64,000 nt of DNA, from contig OX388313.1 of NCBI GenBank assembly GCA_947579605.1, positions 4,402,001 to 4,466,000 of the forward strand, read 5' to 3'. Positions 55,501-64,000 of the stretch are shown piece after piece (the first letter of the stretch is position 1; the number at the start of each line of letters is the position of its first letter). The notes below the pieces were generated by a model that had not been told where the DNA came from, made no database searches, and saw only the letters and a list, made by a program, of their open reading frames with translations. Source of the DNA: Athripsodes cinereus (taxonomy: Eukaryota; Arthropoda; Insecta; Trichoptera; Leptoceridae). The position numbers and the translations under genes were made by a program.

Positions 55501-58500
55501 GTGCTAAAAAGCTGAAATTTGGTATTTTTCATAAGTCTATTATATATCTCTGCATAAAAAAAATCATGAAAATCTGAGACATAAAATCTAAAAATCACCC
55601 AAAATTGTGTTGAATTGACACGGAATGACCTTTCCCAAAAATATTATAACCTTTCGCCCAATACCTGACAACCTGATCGGTCCAAAACTTCATGGGGCTG
55701 ATTTGGGCCCAAATCAGAGGTTTTTAATACTTTTTCCATGTAGGTACCTACCATTTTTTTAAATGGGCATGTGGGGAGTCAAACTTTAAGTTTTTTCATT
55801 GCGAAGAAATTTTTACTGCTTTTGTTTACGTAAAAGTTGCTGTATTTTTTTCAGTAACTCATGTATGTGTCGGTTATCTGTTTATTTCAACCCGAGCGAT
55901 GCCGGGTTACAAAAACTAGTAGGTAACTAATAAGTGAACAATGAACTTTACTTAAAATCAAAACATCAATTTTCTTTTGTTCCTTTTGAAAATTAGTCTT
56001 ATAAGTATGTATATTATTGTAACCCATTACCATATCCGTATTGTAAAAATGATCAATAAAAATTGTTTTACCAATTTATTGTATTTGTCTCAAAATACAC
56101 CATAATTCTCCAAAATTCTCCACTTCGAGAAATTTACCGAGTTTTCCAATGGTGTTTTTTTGCATGTAAAATAATTTATAATTACCGAAAAATTTGCTAG
56201 ATTTCAAATATTATTTAAAACAACAACTTACTTGCTACATTTATATCTAATGACAAATTTATCTCTTTTCAACTAATGTGAAGTAGGTATTATACTATTT
56301 TCTTTGCACTCACGTAAAATCCTATATTCGACTCAAAATTATCCAACCTGTATAATAGTTAGAACCAGATGCCACTTTCAGTTATGAAGAATAATATTTG
56401 AACCCGAACTGATCTTTGTTAAAAAAACGCCATCAGCAATCCTGTATTGTGGATGTGTAATTTTGTTAATGAGTAGAATGGCGCCCCTTAATGGTCAATG
56501 GGGGCGCCAAAATTGTGTTTGCCAACTGGTTTGAAATGAAGATATTTGTGGGGCTCCAAAAATCAATCTTGCAAACGTACTTGGGATACATTTGTTTACA
56601 CCAAAATAAAATTTAAAAAATAGTTTTAATACTCATTTTGGCGCCCCCTAATGCGGCGCCCGGGGACATATGTCCCCCCCTGCCCCCCCCCCCTAGCTAC
56701 GCCACTGATCATCAAATACAATTTGTCTAGGACTGCTGACGTAGTTTGAAATAATGATATACTAAGTTTGAAATAACATTATTTGCACCAATAAAAATAT
56801 CTATTGTAATAATAATATCTACATAATCAATTAATATCAGCTATTCTCTGAAAGAATTTTAAATTTTATTGTGGCTGTAATTGGTGCAAATTAGAAATAT
56901 TTTGATTCCTTAAGTAAATGAACTGAAAATAGAATCTAAGGGTGTATCGTGTTTTAATTCTTCAACTGTATTTGTATCGTGCATTAAGTTCTCCGTATAA
57001 GTAATTGCATGTCAGATCTATAGCAGAGATAGGGCCAGTCGTTATAACTATTTACATTATTGAACAATGATTTTTATTTCTTTTAATGGACGTATGTAAA
57101 GTATGTATACAGATCTCTACATTTTAGCTATTTAGGCGGTTTAAATTTTCCGTTTCGAATACGAGTATAAAATTTCAGTATTATTTTCTTTAAATGATAT
57201 GTAGTTTGCTACATAAATATGTTTTGTATGTTGGATTCTGCACTACGACTTCTATTTCGTTTTTATTTAAATTCCAAGTGCTTGACAAATCGTGTGGCAA
57301 TTATATTAAACATTTGTTTTTGGAATAGTAGGCCAAATACACCAATGATCGCGATCTCTGACCGACCAAAAAAAACTCCCGTGGTTGATTCTGTCTTGGA
57401 GAAAATAGTCATAATTAGTATTAAAATATGAGGTGATTGGTAGCCTGATTGAAGAGTATTAGATTTTTAATACAAAAATTCCGGATTCGATTCCACCCGC
57501 TGCCAACCTACTCCAACTTCACGACACAAGCATATTAGGTTCTCACTGTGAGGGTGCCTGGGGTGTGTTAGGTCCAGATCCATCTTTAAAAATATGTATG
57601 ATTGCGTTTTTTGTTATTCGTTTCGCTTTAGTGAATCACACCTTTGACTTACAAAAGGATTTGATTTGTCCGATGACTAAGATATTATGACAAAGTTCTT
57701 AGGCCAGGATCAACGTTTTTATTATTTCATTGATTATAAAATTCGTGCATTATCCGCTAGTTGATCCATTTGCATTGTGAATAATGTTGTTGCGGGACAA
57801 ATATATTATTATATCGTCCCGATCAGTAGCGTAGCGATTTTTTAGACGAGCCCTTTATCAAAATTTGTAATGGGGCCCAAATGAGGGGTAAAGATTTATC
57901 ACAAAAGATACAAAGGCGCTAGCATTGAATTAAAAGAACTGTATAGAGAGATTACACAAGATATTAGGTTACATTACAATCAATGCTCCTAGAAATTAAG
58001 CTAGCGAAACAATTCAAATCAAATATACACTTTTCTTACCTTTTTTTCAGCGAACTTATTTATTAAATCTATCTTAGCTGAAGACGATTCAGTTTTTCTA
58101 AATTTTCTGCCTCTATAGACAATAGTAACAAGTCTGATAGCCGTTCCTGTTCCATAAAAGTCCTTAGTTATTTTTCCTTATAACTGATAAAAAAAGACAT
58201 TTCGTTTTTCCGACTTTCGTAATTTTTGAAGTGAAAACTTCTTTAGACACATTGGGCACTTTTTTAATCACATGATTTTTCTCGGGACGTACGGCCTAAG
58301 AGTTTGTGGATAACATTTCACGAAGTTTTGAAGTGAAAACTTCTTTAGACACATTGGGCACTTTTTTAATCACATGATTTTTCTCGGGACGTACGGCCTA
58401 AGAGTTTGTGGATAACATTTCACGAAGTTTTGCTTACACACGTTCATCATTGATACGGCTGATACGGGGGTAGCTACGCCCCTGGTCCCGATGGAAGGCT

Positions 58501-61500
58501 TTTATTTATTCGTCAGCCACTTATCCTACCGAAATTTAGTAGACAGTCCGTAATATAGAAACTGTATCGAGAAAGAAAGAGATAAGTTTGCGCACACGCT
58601 ATTATTGTGTATAGTTACTTATGCAGTATTATTGTTTGTTTGCACATCGAACTTGCCTATTTTAAATACTGCGCTGCATGAACATTGAAAAGCTTTTCGA
58701 TCTGAATCTAAAGTATCGAAGAATGTCTGTTTATGCGATTTTCAGCAAAACGTTATTCGAAGATTCAAGTATGATAATATATATAGTGTATGAAAATATT
58801 ATAATAGTTGAAAACTGTTCTTCTAAATCTTTCGTAGATAAACTAAAAATAACGTTTTTTTTTCAATTTCGCATTATTTTTTCATATTTTTGATGCTTTT
58901 TTCAAGTTTTGACCCATTTTGACTTTTTTTTTAAGATAAACAAAATCATAAAAATAAACCAATAGCAAATCGTGATGGTGAAATACCCCCGTGGAGTTAT
59001 TGGTAAAGAATAATTCTCCCACTATTTTTTGTATTTTTTCGAGTGTTCTGTAAAAGGTAGGTGTTCGTAAAACCTCACGTGTAAGATAATTAACATCTAC
59101 AATTCAGCAGTGAGGCATGTCATCCATCCTGTGAGCGCCTTAGTAGTAGTATTAAAAACCCTGAATATCGTTATTATATGGGAATTTCTGTGAATCGAAT
59201 AGGTCACAATTTCTTGAAAGTTTCGAGTGTACCTACTATAAAAGTTAACGAAAACATTACGACATGAGGACGCTGGCTACCCTACATGTTAGAGATGCCA
59301 TAATGGTACCTATTGAAAGGGGTATCGAAAGGGTTATGTGGTTTGATGCTTTTTACCTCGCCGTAAAATTATGTCTGGATGAAATTTTTTGGTGTTAATA
59401 ATGAAACTCATGCTGTTTTGAGTTCTTTGTTCTTGGATAATTGCAACTAAGTTCTAGCTAAAAAAAATAATTTGCTTTTTATATAGAGATATAAATGCCT
59501 TCATACTGCCGTAATTCAATTCTGCGCATAAAATAATATGTTCACGTAATTTCGATATTTTGTTAATTAATGATATCCATGAATGTTAAAGAAATCGCGA
59601 CTCTGCAATAAACTCGCCCTCTGTATATTGATTGTATGATTGCATTTCTTTTAAATATATTTTTGTGTAAATTTGCTTGTAATCAGTGTACAAAAAGAAT
59701 AAATATAAAAAAAAAACTAAATAATTAAAATATCCACACTCATATTGCTCACTATAAAGGGCTACCTGAGGAAGTTGTTTTCACATTTTTGACAGGACTG
59801 ATCATAACACAGAACGTACAACAATCTCTTTCAGTCAACCAGTACCGTCTCACTTATATTATCTTCTGAGAATACCGTGATAGAGGCAAACAAATTTTGC
59901 AGTGTAAAATTGTGCACGGTGTATTTTTATGCTTCGAGCTTAAAACGGAATTTTTCATATTTTGCCAAACATAATATTTTCTCATCGTGAAAACACAATC
60001 TGCGATGTGACATTTTAATTCGACTACATAATATTTCAGGGTTTAATAATAGCTGACGTTGTTGCATTTTAGGCTACATGGTGCATTTTGTAAAACAGTA
60101 TTAGCTATGTCGTGAGTCGTGATGTAAACAATATGAGGCGTTGATATGCATCATTTTTCACAGTTACAGAATAATTATTCTGTCCAGTATGCAACTGTTT
60201 TTGCATAAAACTGTTGTAGAAAACATTGTCTTATAATAATGTACCTATATTAAAAATAATGTCTATTTGTCAGTGCTCTTTTGTGAAATTTGATCAAGAA
60301 ACGAAGCCCTTATTCTGCCGATATTTTTTCCCGGTATTATTTTCATAAAAAATTAAAACACTGCAATATTTTCAAATTAAATTCAAAATTCATTTTATTC
60401 ACTGTTTCGGTGTTTATTTATTTATTTTATTCTTCACTGTACATGGTTACATTATTTCAAATCAAAATTTTTTTTCCAATGAAGGTCAAGGGACTTTGTA
60501 TCCCTTGTGTCACCGCGACCATAGTAGATCTATTGTGACATCCTTCTGTGTCATATCTCACTCTCAAGACCTACATGGGTCATGTAGCTCACGATTTTCA
60601 AATCAATACAAAGTATCATAAAAATATCAGACAATTCAGTTATACAATTTAGGTAGTAGAATCCCATAACGAAATTAAAAAACAAAAATGTTTTCTTCTA
60701 TTATATGTTTGAGAAAGGCGTCTTTCGTCTTGTAAGGAGATTGTCACTCATTTTAATAGTTTTCCTTTATTAGGGATTCATACCTACAACTGATGATCCG
60801 CGAAGCAATGATTAATATTATCGAAAATTTCCAGGAGTGTGACCCATCTCTTTTACAAAATTTTCGCGGTGGTTTTTACTTGACAAACATCGAAAAAAAT
60901 CATTGTCAAAAAAGTTTGGGTTTAAAACTTTGTATGAAATATTCGAGAGAGGGAAAAATTAATCTTTAAAATCGCTTTATTCCTGTGTCTTTTGTTATTA
61001 ATCCATATTTTATAAGTCATTCATATATTTTACCCACCTATGTTTTTTGTTTTCAGATTTTGGAGACCTGCTGTTTGTGATTCTGACCCAGACTCATCCA
61101 TACCACATCAGCTTGGCTGAAAGGCTCAAGGCAGATCTCATTTCCCAGGCTGCCGACTCTTATGCAAGTATCTTTCACAAGACTACTGGTTTAAAATGGA
61201 ATATCTTGTTAACTGCGGGATGAAAACTGTTAAAACCTGTCAAGCTTCTGATATAGCCTTAATTTGGTTTAGCCATGTGACCACAAATATTTCAATAAAA
61301 TGGTTTCTACTACTATATTATCACAGCATGTCTCACAAGTGGGGTAGCCAGCAGACCAGCTGCACTTAAAACAATTAAGACATTGAGGATAGGTGACAAA
61401 CCTCATGGCTGAATTTAAAATACTTAATGGTTTCTCTCGTGTTGCTTATATAATTTTAAAAAATCTTATATTAAAAAAAATCACTCGTAACCATCTCTTC

Positions 61501-63692
61501 CAGCTAACAGGATGACTTAAATATTTTTTCTATTTACAGTATACACCAAAGATTGTGATAACTGACTCCAAAGGTTCCTGGACAGTTTTGCCGACACTCT
61601 CCAAGATTGTGAAAAAGTTTGAGCCCACAGTGAAGTGGGTCATATTTTGTGATGATCACATTGTCATAAGACTTCAGAATATTGTAGATACACTCAACCA
61701 GTATGATCCTAAAAAGGTATTGTGGTATTTCTACTATTAATAAAGATTAAAATTGATTATTGTCCCTTATTTATTTATTTATTCATATCAAGGCGCATTA
61801 CAGATGTTCAATATACATAATCAGTAAAAATCAGCAAAACCACTCAAATAATATAATCAAACATCCAGACCATGCACACAATATCTATAGATACATGCAT
61901 TCAATCTCAAACAGACATCGCGCATACATGCATAGATAGATCCAACATTCACATTACAGTAGCATTCAAATTTTGGTGATTAATGTATTGAAATATTCTC
62001 CTTGGAAATATGTGTAAATGAGACCACAAAACTATAAGTATATTTGTTCAAGAAACAACAAAAATTAAAGATTTTCTTTCACATTGATAAAAAATTCAAA
62101 AATGTTGATTTGCAGACTGTCCGGTATCTGGCCAAATGTTCAGCTACTATCCAATTAGTTTATAAATCTCTATTAAATTTGTTGGTTAATAATAACCGTT
62201 ATCACTTTACAGGAACTTTGGGTGGGACATTCATTGAAAGATGTGGAGCCAACGATTATACATCATTTTCATTATGATGACCAGGGTCCACCATTCCTGT
62301 ATCCAAACTTTGCATCAGGGTTTGCTATGACAATGCCATTAGTCAAAACGTAAGTACACTACAAATAGACCTATTCAAACTGTCAAAGTAAGATAAAAAA
62401 TATTTTTATGATAAGTAAATTCTTTCATGCTTATAATAGGAAGACTTTGTTATTTATTTAATCAACCATGGACATCCCAGAACAGAATGAATCTCCTATT
62501 TTTTCTGTAAATTTTTGAATGTTCTGTAAGATATTTAACATCTTGAATGCTTCATTTGAGTTGTGCCACTCTTCTTGTTTTTTTTTTTTATTTTTTAAAA
62601 AGATATATCTGGGTTTTGTTATAAACTCAAATAAAACCTTATACACCTTTCACAGTAAGCTAAAAGCTTGTGTTGTGAAAGGTGAGTTTGCCGGCACCTG
62701 AGATCGAACTGTGGACCCCTTGTTTATGAAGCCGAGACTCTACCTCCGGGCTACCGACGAACTCTTCTTCTTAAATGTCTTATTATCATAGCATAAATAG
62801 ATTAATTTATTTTATGTAAATAGGTACTTATTTTTAAATTTGTTAAAAGTAAAAAAACTTATTTTTAAATTTGTTAAAAGTAAAAAAACTTATATTTAGT
62901 AAAGAAATATAATTACTTCTTCTTTCAGAACTCAGAAGCGCTTTGTATCCAATGACACATCATTTTTCACCGAGTTCTCAATAGATCCCGCTTTTGAGAT
63001 GGCCAAATTCATATGGAACAATGGATCAGGAGTTCCTTTGACACCCTCGCCAAATTTCTGTGTCGTATCGTCTGAAGCCTGTGCCACATATCCAGGGACA
63101 TACTCAGCTTGTGTAAGCATTTATCCTGAACTTGTAGAATATTCGAAATTCCCATGTCAACCTCCCTGTTTAAAAATGAAAATAGGAAAATAATATTTGC
63201 ATTTGTAATAGAACATATTTCTTTAATATCTGAATTGTTGATTTAATTTTTTTTAAATAATATAATGGCTTGTGATAAATCTCAACAAACTTTTAAACAT
63301 TTTTGAACCAAACAGTATCTTTAGCTTTGTTAGGAAAATCTTGATTATAAATTGTTATGATAGTGATTTCAATTGATAAATTAATAAAAATTTGTTCCTT
63401 ATGCAAATAATTATTGATTCATCAATGAAAATTTTCTTAAACTCAAGGTTTTTTCCTTATCTCAATAAATCTAAGTCTAAAATACCTATTAGATGTTTCC
63501 ATATTTTTGAAAATCAAAGTTCATTTCTAATTGAGATTGTGTTGTTTTGATTCTAGATGGGACCAGTGTCTCTGGATTCTTTATTCTTCGCTGTGAAAAC
63601 GTGCCACAAGTTCCACTTGGATCGTGTTCCCGTTGTGAAGAGAACTTGGGGGAAATATGCTTCCAATATTATGTATTTTAGTGATAAGAATG
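37551..63692 (+). CDS. B3GLCT: Beta-1,3-glucosyltransferase (B3GLCT-like), 5' part
   Basis: In the ER this enzyme adds glucose to O-fucose on thrombospondin type 1 repeats. Exons: 37551-37587, 38094-38141, 61057-61163, 61540-61716, 62213-62349, 62929-63112, 63557-63692, continuing past the window. Phases agree across all junctions; about 275 residues are visible. Residues 1-27 (MITSKIVAMLLTALLLFSNF and on) look like a signal peptide. Then GDLLFVILTQTHPYHISLAE, ITDSKGSWTVLPTLSKIVKK, WVIFCDDHIVIRL, IIHHFHYDDQGPPFLYPNFA, GVPLTPSPNFC, and the start of the fringe-like domain FFAVKTCHKFHLDRVPVVKR. The catalytic DDD lies outside. Joining the first two exons to the rest across a 22.9-kb intron rests on phase and on the family's signal-peptide start. 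The intron after 61163 needs a GC donor (TAT|GCAAGT) to stay in frame. Confidence 0.9.
37625..37989. repeat. MITE-like repeat with an internal direct duplication
   Basis: Ends: TTTTATTGTGATAATTTAAT at 37625 and its reverse complement ending at 37989. Inside, about 120 bp occur twice in direct order (37625-37744 and 37845-37964; shared blocks TTGGAAGG.GTCGTACTTTTG and TTTACTACTCTAAATTTAGA). It lies in B3GLCT intron 1. Superfamily unknown. Confidence 0.65.
38235..38475 (-). repeat. Dispersed repeat family A copy
   Basis: The minus strand reads TTTCCCACAAGTCGGATAAC, CATTGGACCAACCGCATG, GTTGTCATCTCCGTGCCG, TTCAAAATGGGTCTCACACC, CATCGTTGTATTAAAG, then GCAGGACTCTCGAAAATT. Nearly full length. Confidence 0.7.
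38595..38808. repeat. 214-bp palindromic (fold-back) element
   Basis: Arms of about 82 bp (left from AGCAGGGCTACTCTTGACCA, right ending AAGAGTAGCCCTGCT) are nearly perfect reverse complements and include TCATACGACGCACGAAGTGA. A CG-rich spacer of about 50 bp (ACCGCGCTACCGCTAACGCG) separates them. A further direct copy of part of the right arm (TCAAGACTAGATTAAGATCG) follows at about 38810-38855. Non-coding. Confidence 0.75.
38860..40559. other. B3GLCT intron 2, no gene seen
   Basis: AT-rich. A short retroposon tail (GACCTTGATTGGTTTGTTTA ... GACAATAAATAAATAAATA, 39690-39845) recurs at about 51062-51165. Nothing else was recognised. Confidence 0.45.
40560..40905 (+). mobile_element. LINE C-terminal fragment with 3' end
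   Basis: Reads CAGHVASREDGRWTSRILEW, KRSVGRPQKRWVDYI, WYRVTRDRKVWKSFEETYIQ and QWREEFGLIGRNRQ, the typical tail of an endonuclease-reverse transcriptase. It is followed by AATCCGCCCTTTACATGTTA, AATAAAGTTTTTATTTATTT and an ATTT-repeat end. Strongly 5'-truncated. Confidence 0.8.
41448..41935 (-). mobile_element. LINE family C 3' fragment
   Basis: The minus strand resembles the C-terminal region and 3' end of an RTE-like element: reverse complement of CACATGTCCAAACCATCGCA (WFGHV-type motif) and of CACGCCGTGTCCCAGGTGGGGTA near the 3' terminus. Related pieces lie at 48355-48630 (+) and 50218-50465 (-). No open frame of note remains. Confidence 0.6.
42530..42745 (-). mobile_element. LINE family B C-terminal fragment
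   Basis: The minus strand repeats the family B tail in broken frames: [18 protein letters not shown], then TVAHT and a final ATCCAATGAATTGTAACTCA, matching 12240-12605 and 43830-44430. Confidence 0.65.
43830..44430 (+). mobile_element. LINE family B C-terminal region, open frame
   Basis: One open frame (to 44423): [114 protein letters not shown]. This is the thumb and C-terminal region downstream of the reverse transcriptase palm in RTE-like elements. The palm and endonuclease are absent, so it is a 5'-truncated but recent copy. Confidence 0.85.
45345..46497. repeat. Satellite array of 68-71-bp units with a head-to-head inverted arm
   Basis: Eleven forward units start TACCATCACGG at 45363, 45434, 45502, 45573, 45643, 45713, 45781, 45852, 45922, 45990 and 46061 (spacings 68-71). 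From about 46112 to 46497 about six units run in reverse complement. The turn point lies in TGCAGTTGGTGACTATGTAA. Units carry TTATTACATGCAGTTGGTCT and ACTGACTATCCCACTTTATC. Unit pieces derive from the family A head but are joined in an order that family A does not show. Unit variants (GGCTTTCCC or GACATCTCCC) alternate, giving a higher-order pattern. Confidence 0.9.
46498..47839. other. B3GLCT intron 2, no gene seen
   Basis: No supported gene. A motif GTGGCGGGACTAGGCTTTTC (about 46590) recurs in shortened form at about 46695 (GACGGGACTAGGCTTTTCAT), a possible small direct duplication. Confidence 0.4.
47840..47925 (+). repeat. Dispersed repeat family A, distal end
   Basis: TTACAGCACACTCGAAAACTTACAG in two blocks, AAAAGAGTAAGGGACCTATT, CCGGGGACTCCACGGGGTAG. 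It shows the 3' terminus of family A most clearly. Confidence 0.65.
48355..48630 (+). mobile_element. LINE family C 3' fragment
   Basis: Sense-oriented counterpart of 41448-41935: CAATGGTTTGGACACGTGGA, GTAGATCACATTCTCAAGGA, AGGACCGTGTGTTAAGTAAT, GGCGTTCCGTTCTCTCTGCC, TACCCCACTTGGGTTGTGGC. Degenerate frames (QWFGHVERI near the start). Confidence 0.6.
48632..48870 (-). mobile_element. tRNA-derived SINE (type 1), diverged
   Basis: Minus strand: GGCCGGTGTGGCGCAGAAAT, TCTTGCGGCTTGGCTTTGAG, decayed B box ATTTCGATTCCCATAC, CTGGGTCTGGATGTTACATG, ATCGTCGCGTTAGTAGGTAC, and the TTGGAACTAACTCGA tail. Confidence 0.75.
49365..49410 (-). ncRNA. Hammerhead ribozyme-like core, Penelope-element type
   Basis: Minus strand: helix I strand TTGCC (49406-49402), CTGAAGA (49401-49395), a GC-rich helix II region with a GCC-GCAA-GGT hairpin, GAAA (49379-49376), ACG, CTC, then GGCAA (49669-type partner at 49469-49465 is not used; the partner is 49365-49369 read in reverse). 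TTGCC and GGCAA form helix I directly against the core, and CTC is a permitted cleavage triplet. Helix II seems damaged by a short deletion on its 3' strand. Confidence 0.6.
49838..50035 (-). mobile_element. tRNA-derived SINE (type 3)
   Basis: Minus strand: B-box-like TAGGTTCAAATCCTCACG, CTGCTGCCTACACCACATTC, TGCGATAAACTCGCCCATTG, TTTTGTACAATAAAGTTTAT and an (ATT)n end. The tail relates to fragments at 2669, 7909 and 59605. Confidence 0.65.
50218..50465 (-). mobile_element. LINE family C 3' fragment
   Basis: Same sequence order as 41448-41660 on the same strand: CTCACGCTGTGTCCCAGGTG, ACATACTTCTTTCGCTTCCT, GATCCACGTGATCAAACCTC, TTTCAGATAAATACATCCTC. No intact frame. Confidence 0.6.
50970..51255 (+). 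repeat. Dispersed repeat family A copy split by a retroposon tail
   Basis: The head (CCATCACGGCATATTCCATA, GGGGTTGCCAGTGGGC) is at 50980-51025 and the distal part (CTGCAGATCGCCCCCTCCAT, GACATTCAGGATGGGTGGCA) at 51166-51235. Between them, about 51062-51165, lies the ACCTTGATTGGTTTGTTTAT ... AATAAATAAATAAA tail also seen at 39690-39845. Confidence 0.6.
51260..52297. other. B3GLCT intron 2, mostly unclassified
   Basis: A family A relic (GGCGTTCAGGATGGTTGACA ... CCTGCCTTTTGCAGAATTG) lies at about 52100-52190. The rest shows no supported feature. Confidence 0.4.
52298..52440. repeat. Fold-back with 52-bp arms around a hammerhead ribozyme core
   Basis: Arms 52298-52349 and 52389-52440 match as reverse complements at 51 of 52 positions. 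On the minus strand the core reads CTGATGA (52385-52379), T, helix II GCCAAG-TAGAAGC-CTTGGC, GAAA (52358-52355), ACGTT, then TGAGGTGAA. Helix I (TTCACCTCA/TGAGGTGAA) is part of the long arms, with GGA unpaired on its 5' side. Every invariant core base is present. It matches the minimal hammerheads known from Penelope-like element repeats. It lies in B3GLCT intron 2, antisense to the gene. Confidence 0.8.
53488..53561. repeat. Perfect 32-bp inverted repeat with a 10-nt loop
   Basis: 53488-53519 (ATACCTTGATGAGAATTTGT...) and 53530-53561 are exact reverse complements around TAAGCCATGT. It is either a minimal MITE or a transcribed hairpin. It is much more perfect than typical microRNA precursors. 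Confidence 0.7.
53562..54611. other. B3GLCT intron 2, no gene seen
   Basis: AT-rich. No ORF, RNA gene or known repeat was recognised. Confidence 0.4.
54614..56727. mobile_element. mariner-type MITE, interrupted by a hAT element
   Basis: Left part 54614-54740 starts GTCAAACCGCACTTGGCGAT; right part 56716-56727 ends ACAATTTGTC. The borders are TA (54612-54613, 56728-56729). Joined, they match the intact copy at 22838-22971. The interruption is the hAT element at 54741-56707. Confidence 0.8.
54741..56707. mobile_element. Non-autonomous hAT-like DNA transposon, 1967 bp
   Basis: Terminal inverted repeats CAGTGGCGTAGCTAGGG at the left and its reverse complement at the right (CCCTAGCTACGCCACTG, ending 56707). 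Flanking 8-bp duplications are ATCACCAA (54733-54740) and ATCATCAA (56708-56715), 7 of 8 identical, as expected for hAT. No transposase frame. An imperfect internal direct repeat lies at about 54988-55145 and 55322-55446 (CATTCAACAGCTTTA, ATCCAAAGGTGCCA in both). CGCCCGGGGACAT occurs near both ends in the same orientation. Confidence 0.85.
56730..57439. other. B3GLCT intron 2, no gene seen
   Basis: AT-rich; nothing supported. Confidence 0.4.
57440..57600 (+). mobile_element. tRNA-derived SINE (type 2), diverged
   Basis: B-box-like CCGGATTCGATTCCACCCGC, CTTCACGACACAAGCATATT, CTCACTGTGAGGGTGCCTGG. Same order as the other type 2 copies, with many changes. Confidence 0.6.
57824..58484. mobile_element. 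Non-autonomous hAT-like element, 661 bp, perfect target duplication
   Basis: The left end CAGTAGCGTAGCGA and right end GTAGCTACGCCCCTG form imperfect terminal inverted repeats. An identical 8-bp duplication GTCCCGAT flanks both sides (57816-57823 and 58485-58492). Inside, a 102-bp segment (from GAAGTGAAAACTTC) is repeated in tandem at 58228-58432, virtually identical, so the duplication is recent. No coding sequence. Confidence 0.85.
59000..59140 (-). repeat. Dispersed repeat family A, distal half
   Basis: Minus strand: CACAGGATGGATGACATGCC, TCACTGCTGAATTGTAGATG, CGAACACCTACCTTTTACAG, AACACTCGAAAAAATAC. Confidence 0.65.
59605..59710 (+). repeat. Retroposon type 3 tail
   Basis: GCAATAAACTCGCCCTCTGT, ATATTGATTGTATGATTGC, TTGCTTGTAATCAGTGTACA and AAAGAATAAATATAAAAAAA. 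The A-rich end suggests reverse transcription. Confidence 0.55.
59711..61056. other. B3GLCT intron 2, 3' part
   Basis: No gene. A reversed type 3 tail (TTTATTTATTTTATTCTTCA CTGTACATGG, about 60416-60450) and a decayed Penelope-like stretch near 60855-60900 are the only recognisable pieces. Confidence 0.4.
61310..61430 (+). repeat. Dispersed repeat family A, proximal half
   Basis: TATTATCACAGCATGTCTCA, CAAGTGGGGTAGCCAGCAGA, CCAGCTGCACTTAAAAC, AAGACATTGAGGATAGGTGA, CCTCATGGCTGAATTTAAAA. It lies between exons 3 and 4 of B3GLCT. Confidence 0.7.
62583..62762 (-). mobile_element. tRNA-derived SINE (type 2), with tRNA-like head
   Basis: Minus strand: GTCGGTAGCCCGGAGGTAGA, GTCTCGGCTTCATAAACAAG, B box AGTTCGATCTCAGG, TGCCGGCAAACTCACCTTTC, ACAACACAAGCTTTTAGCTT, AACCCAGATATATC. 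It shows the A-box half of the head best. Between exons 5 and 6 of B3GLCT. Confidence 0.8.
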
Positions 63693-63867
63693 GTAAGTGT
63701 ATCTGCTTTACTACGTTTTGTTTGACAGATATTAGTTCATTCATCGCTGCAAATAGCAGTTTTACAGGTTAGTATAACAGGTTATTCGGCTATTCTGAGA
63801 CTTTGTTCAGTGCTTCTGATAAAAGTGCTTTGGAAATTTAACATACATGTAAGACTTAGAAAAGAAA

Positions 63868-64000
63868 ATTAAGTTTATTTGGTAATACCCAAGACGGGAC
63901 TTGAGCCTGTAAATCATCATCTTTTTCACAAGGTGTGTTTTGTCTATCTTTTATTTTTAAACAAAAAGATATATATGGGTTTTATCATAAAACCCTAATA
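63868..64000 (-). mobile_element. SINE (type 2 relative), cut by window edge
   Basis: Minus strand: GGTTTTATGATAAAACCCAT, ATATATC, then towards lower coordinates CAGGCTCAAGTCCCGTCTTG, a B-box-like stretch. Diverged and incomplete. Confidence 0.45.

Noticed and set aside
58678..58893. 71-codon open frame after the hAT element
   Set aside because: AT-rich, no recognisable domain, no splice context.
60290..60538. 82-codon open frame
   Set aside because: Overlaps a reversed retroposon tail; low-complexity composition.
60855..60900. Penelope-like tail with GCGAAAATTTTG
   Set aside because: It resembles the 52-kb copy, but the CTGATGA block is destroyed; kept only as a note.

Overview
The window is nuclear DNA from an AT-rich, intron-containing and transposon-crowded animal genome. 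It is almost certainly an insect: there are many non-LTR retrotransposon families, tRNA-derived SINEs and short MITEs. Hemiptera or Lepidoptera seem most likely, but that is inference; no marker gene settles the order. All three protein-coding genes lie on the + strand.

Region 1 (about 1.27-34.3 kb) holds two complete tandem paralogues of peroxisomal acyl-CoA oxidase, ACOX3 type. Copy 1 spans 1274-23253 (11 visible coding exons) and copy 2 spans 29155-34339 (12 coding exons). Both assemble in frame from exon to exon, keep the catalytic-glutamate block (YEGEN) and the GGHGY motif, and end in the peroxisomal signal SKL. Copy 1 is swollen by transposons, with one 11.8-kb intron. Copy 2 is compact. 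Copy 1 lacks one intron that copy 2 has near the N-terminus. A nearly intact L2/CR1-like LINE (25.86-29.01 kb) sits between the two genes and ends about 0.15 kb before the copy-2 start codon.

Region 2 (34.35-37.5 kb) is intergenic. Region 3 (37.55 kb to the window end) is the 5' half of a beta-1,3-glucosyltransferase gene (B3GLCT). Two small exons encode a signal peptide. A 22.9-kb intron full of repeats follows, then five exons, and the gene runs off the right edge. One of its introns appears to use a GC donor. An E2F-type motif lies directly before the start codon.

The remaining DNA is layered mobile elements: a twin-primed I-type LINE with intact target duplications, a hAT element inside a mariner-type MITE, a second hAT element with perfect 8-bp target duplications, a Harbinger relic, a compact element with identical 133-bp terminal direct repeats, a 1.1-kb satellite array that turns round into an inverted arm, and several Penelope-type fragments with hammerhead-ribozyme cores. 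The most interesting items for follow-up are the hammerhead-bearing fold-backs, the 133-bp-repeat element, the rearranged satellite and the contrast between the two ACOX paralogues. I found no CRISPR, operon or prokaryotic feature.
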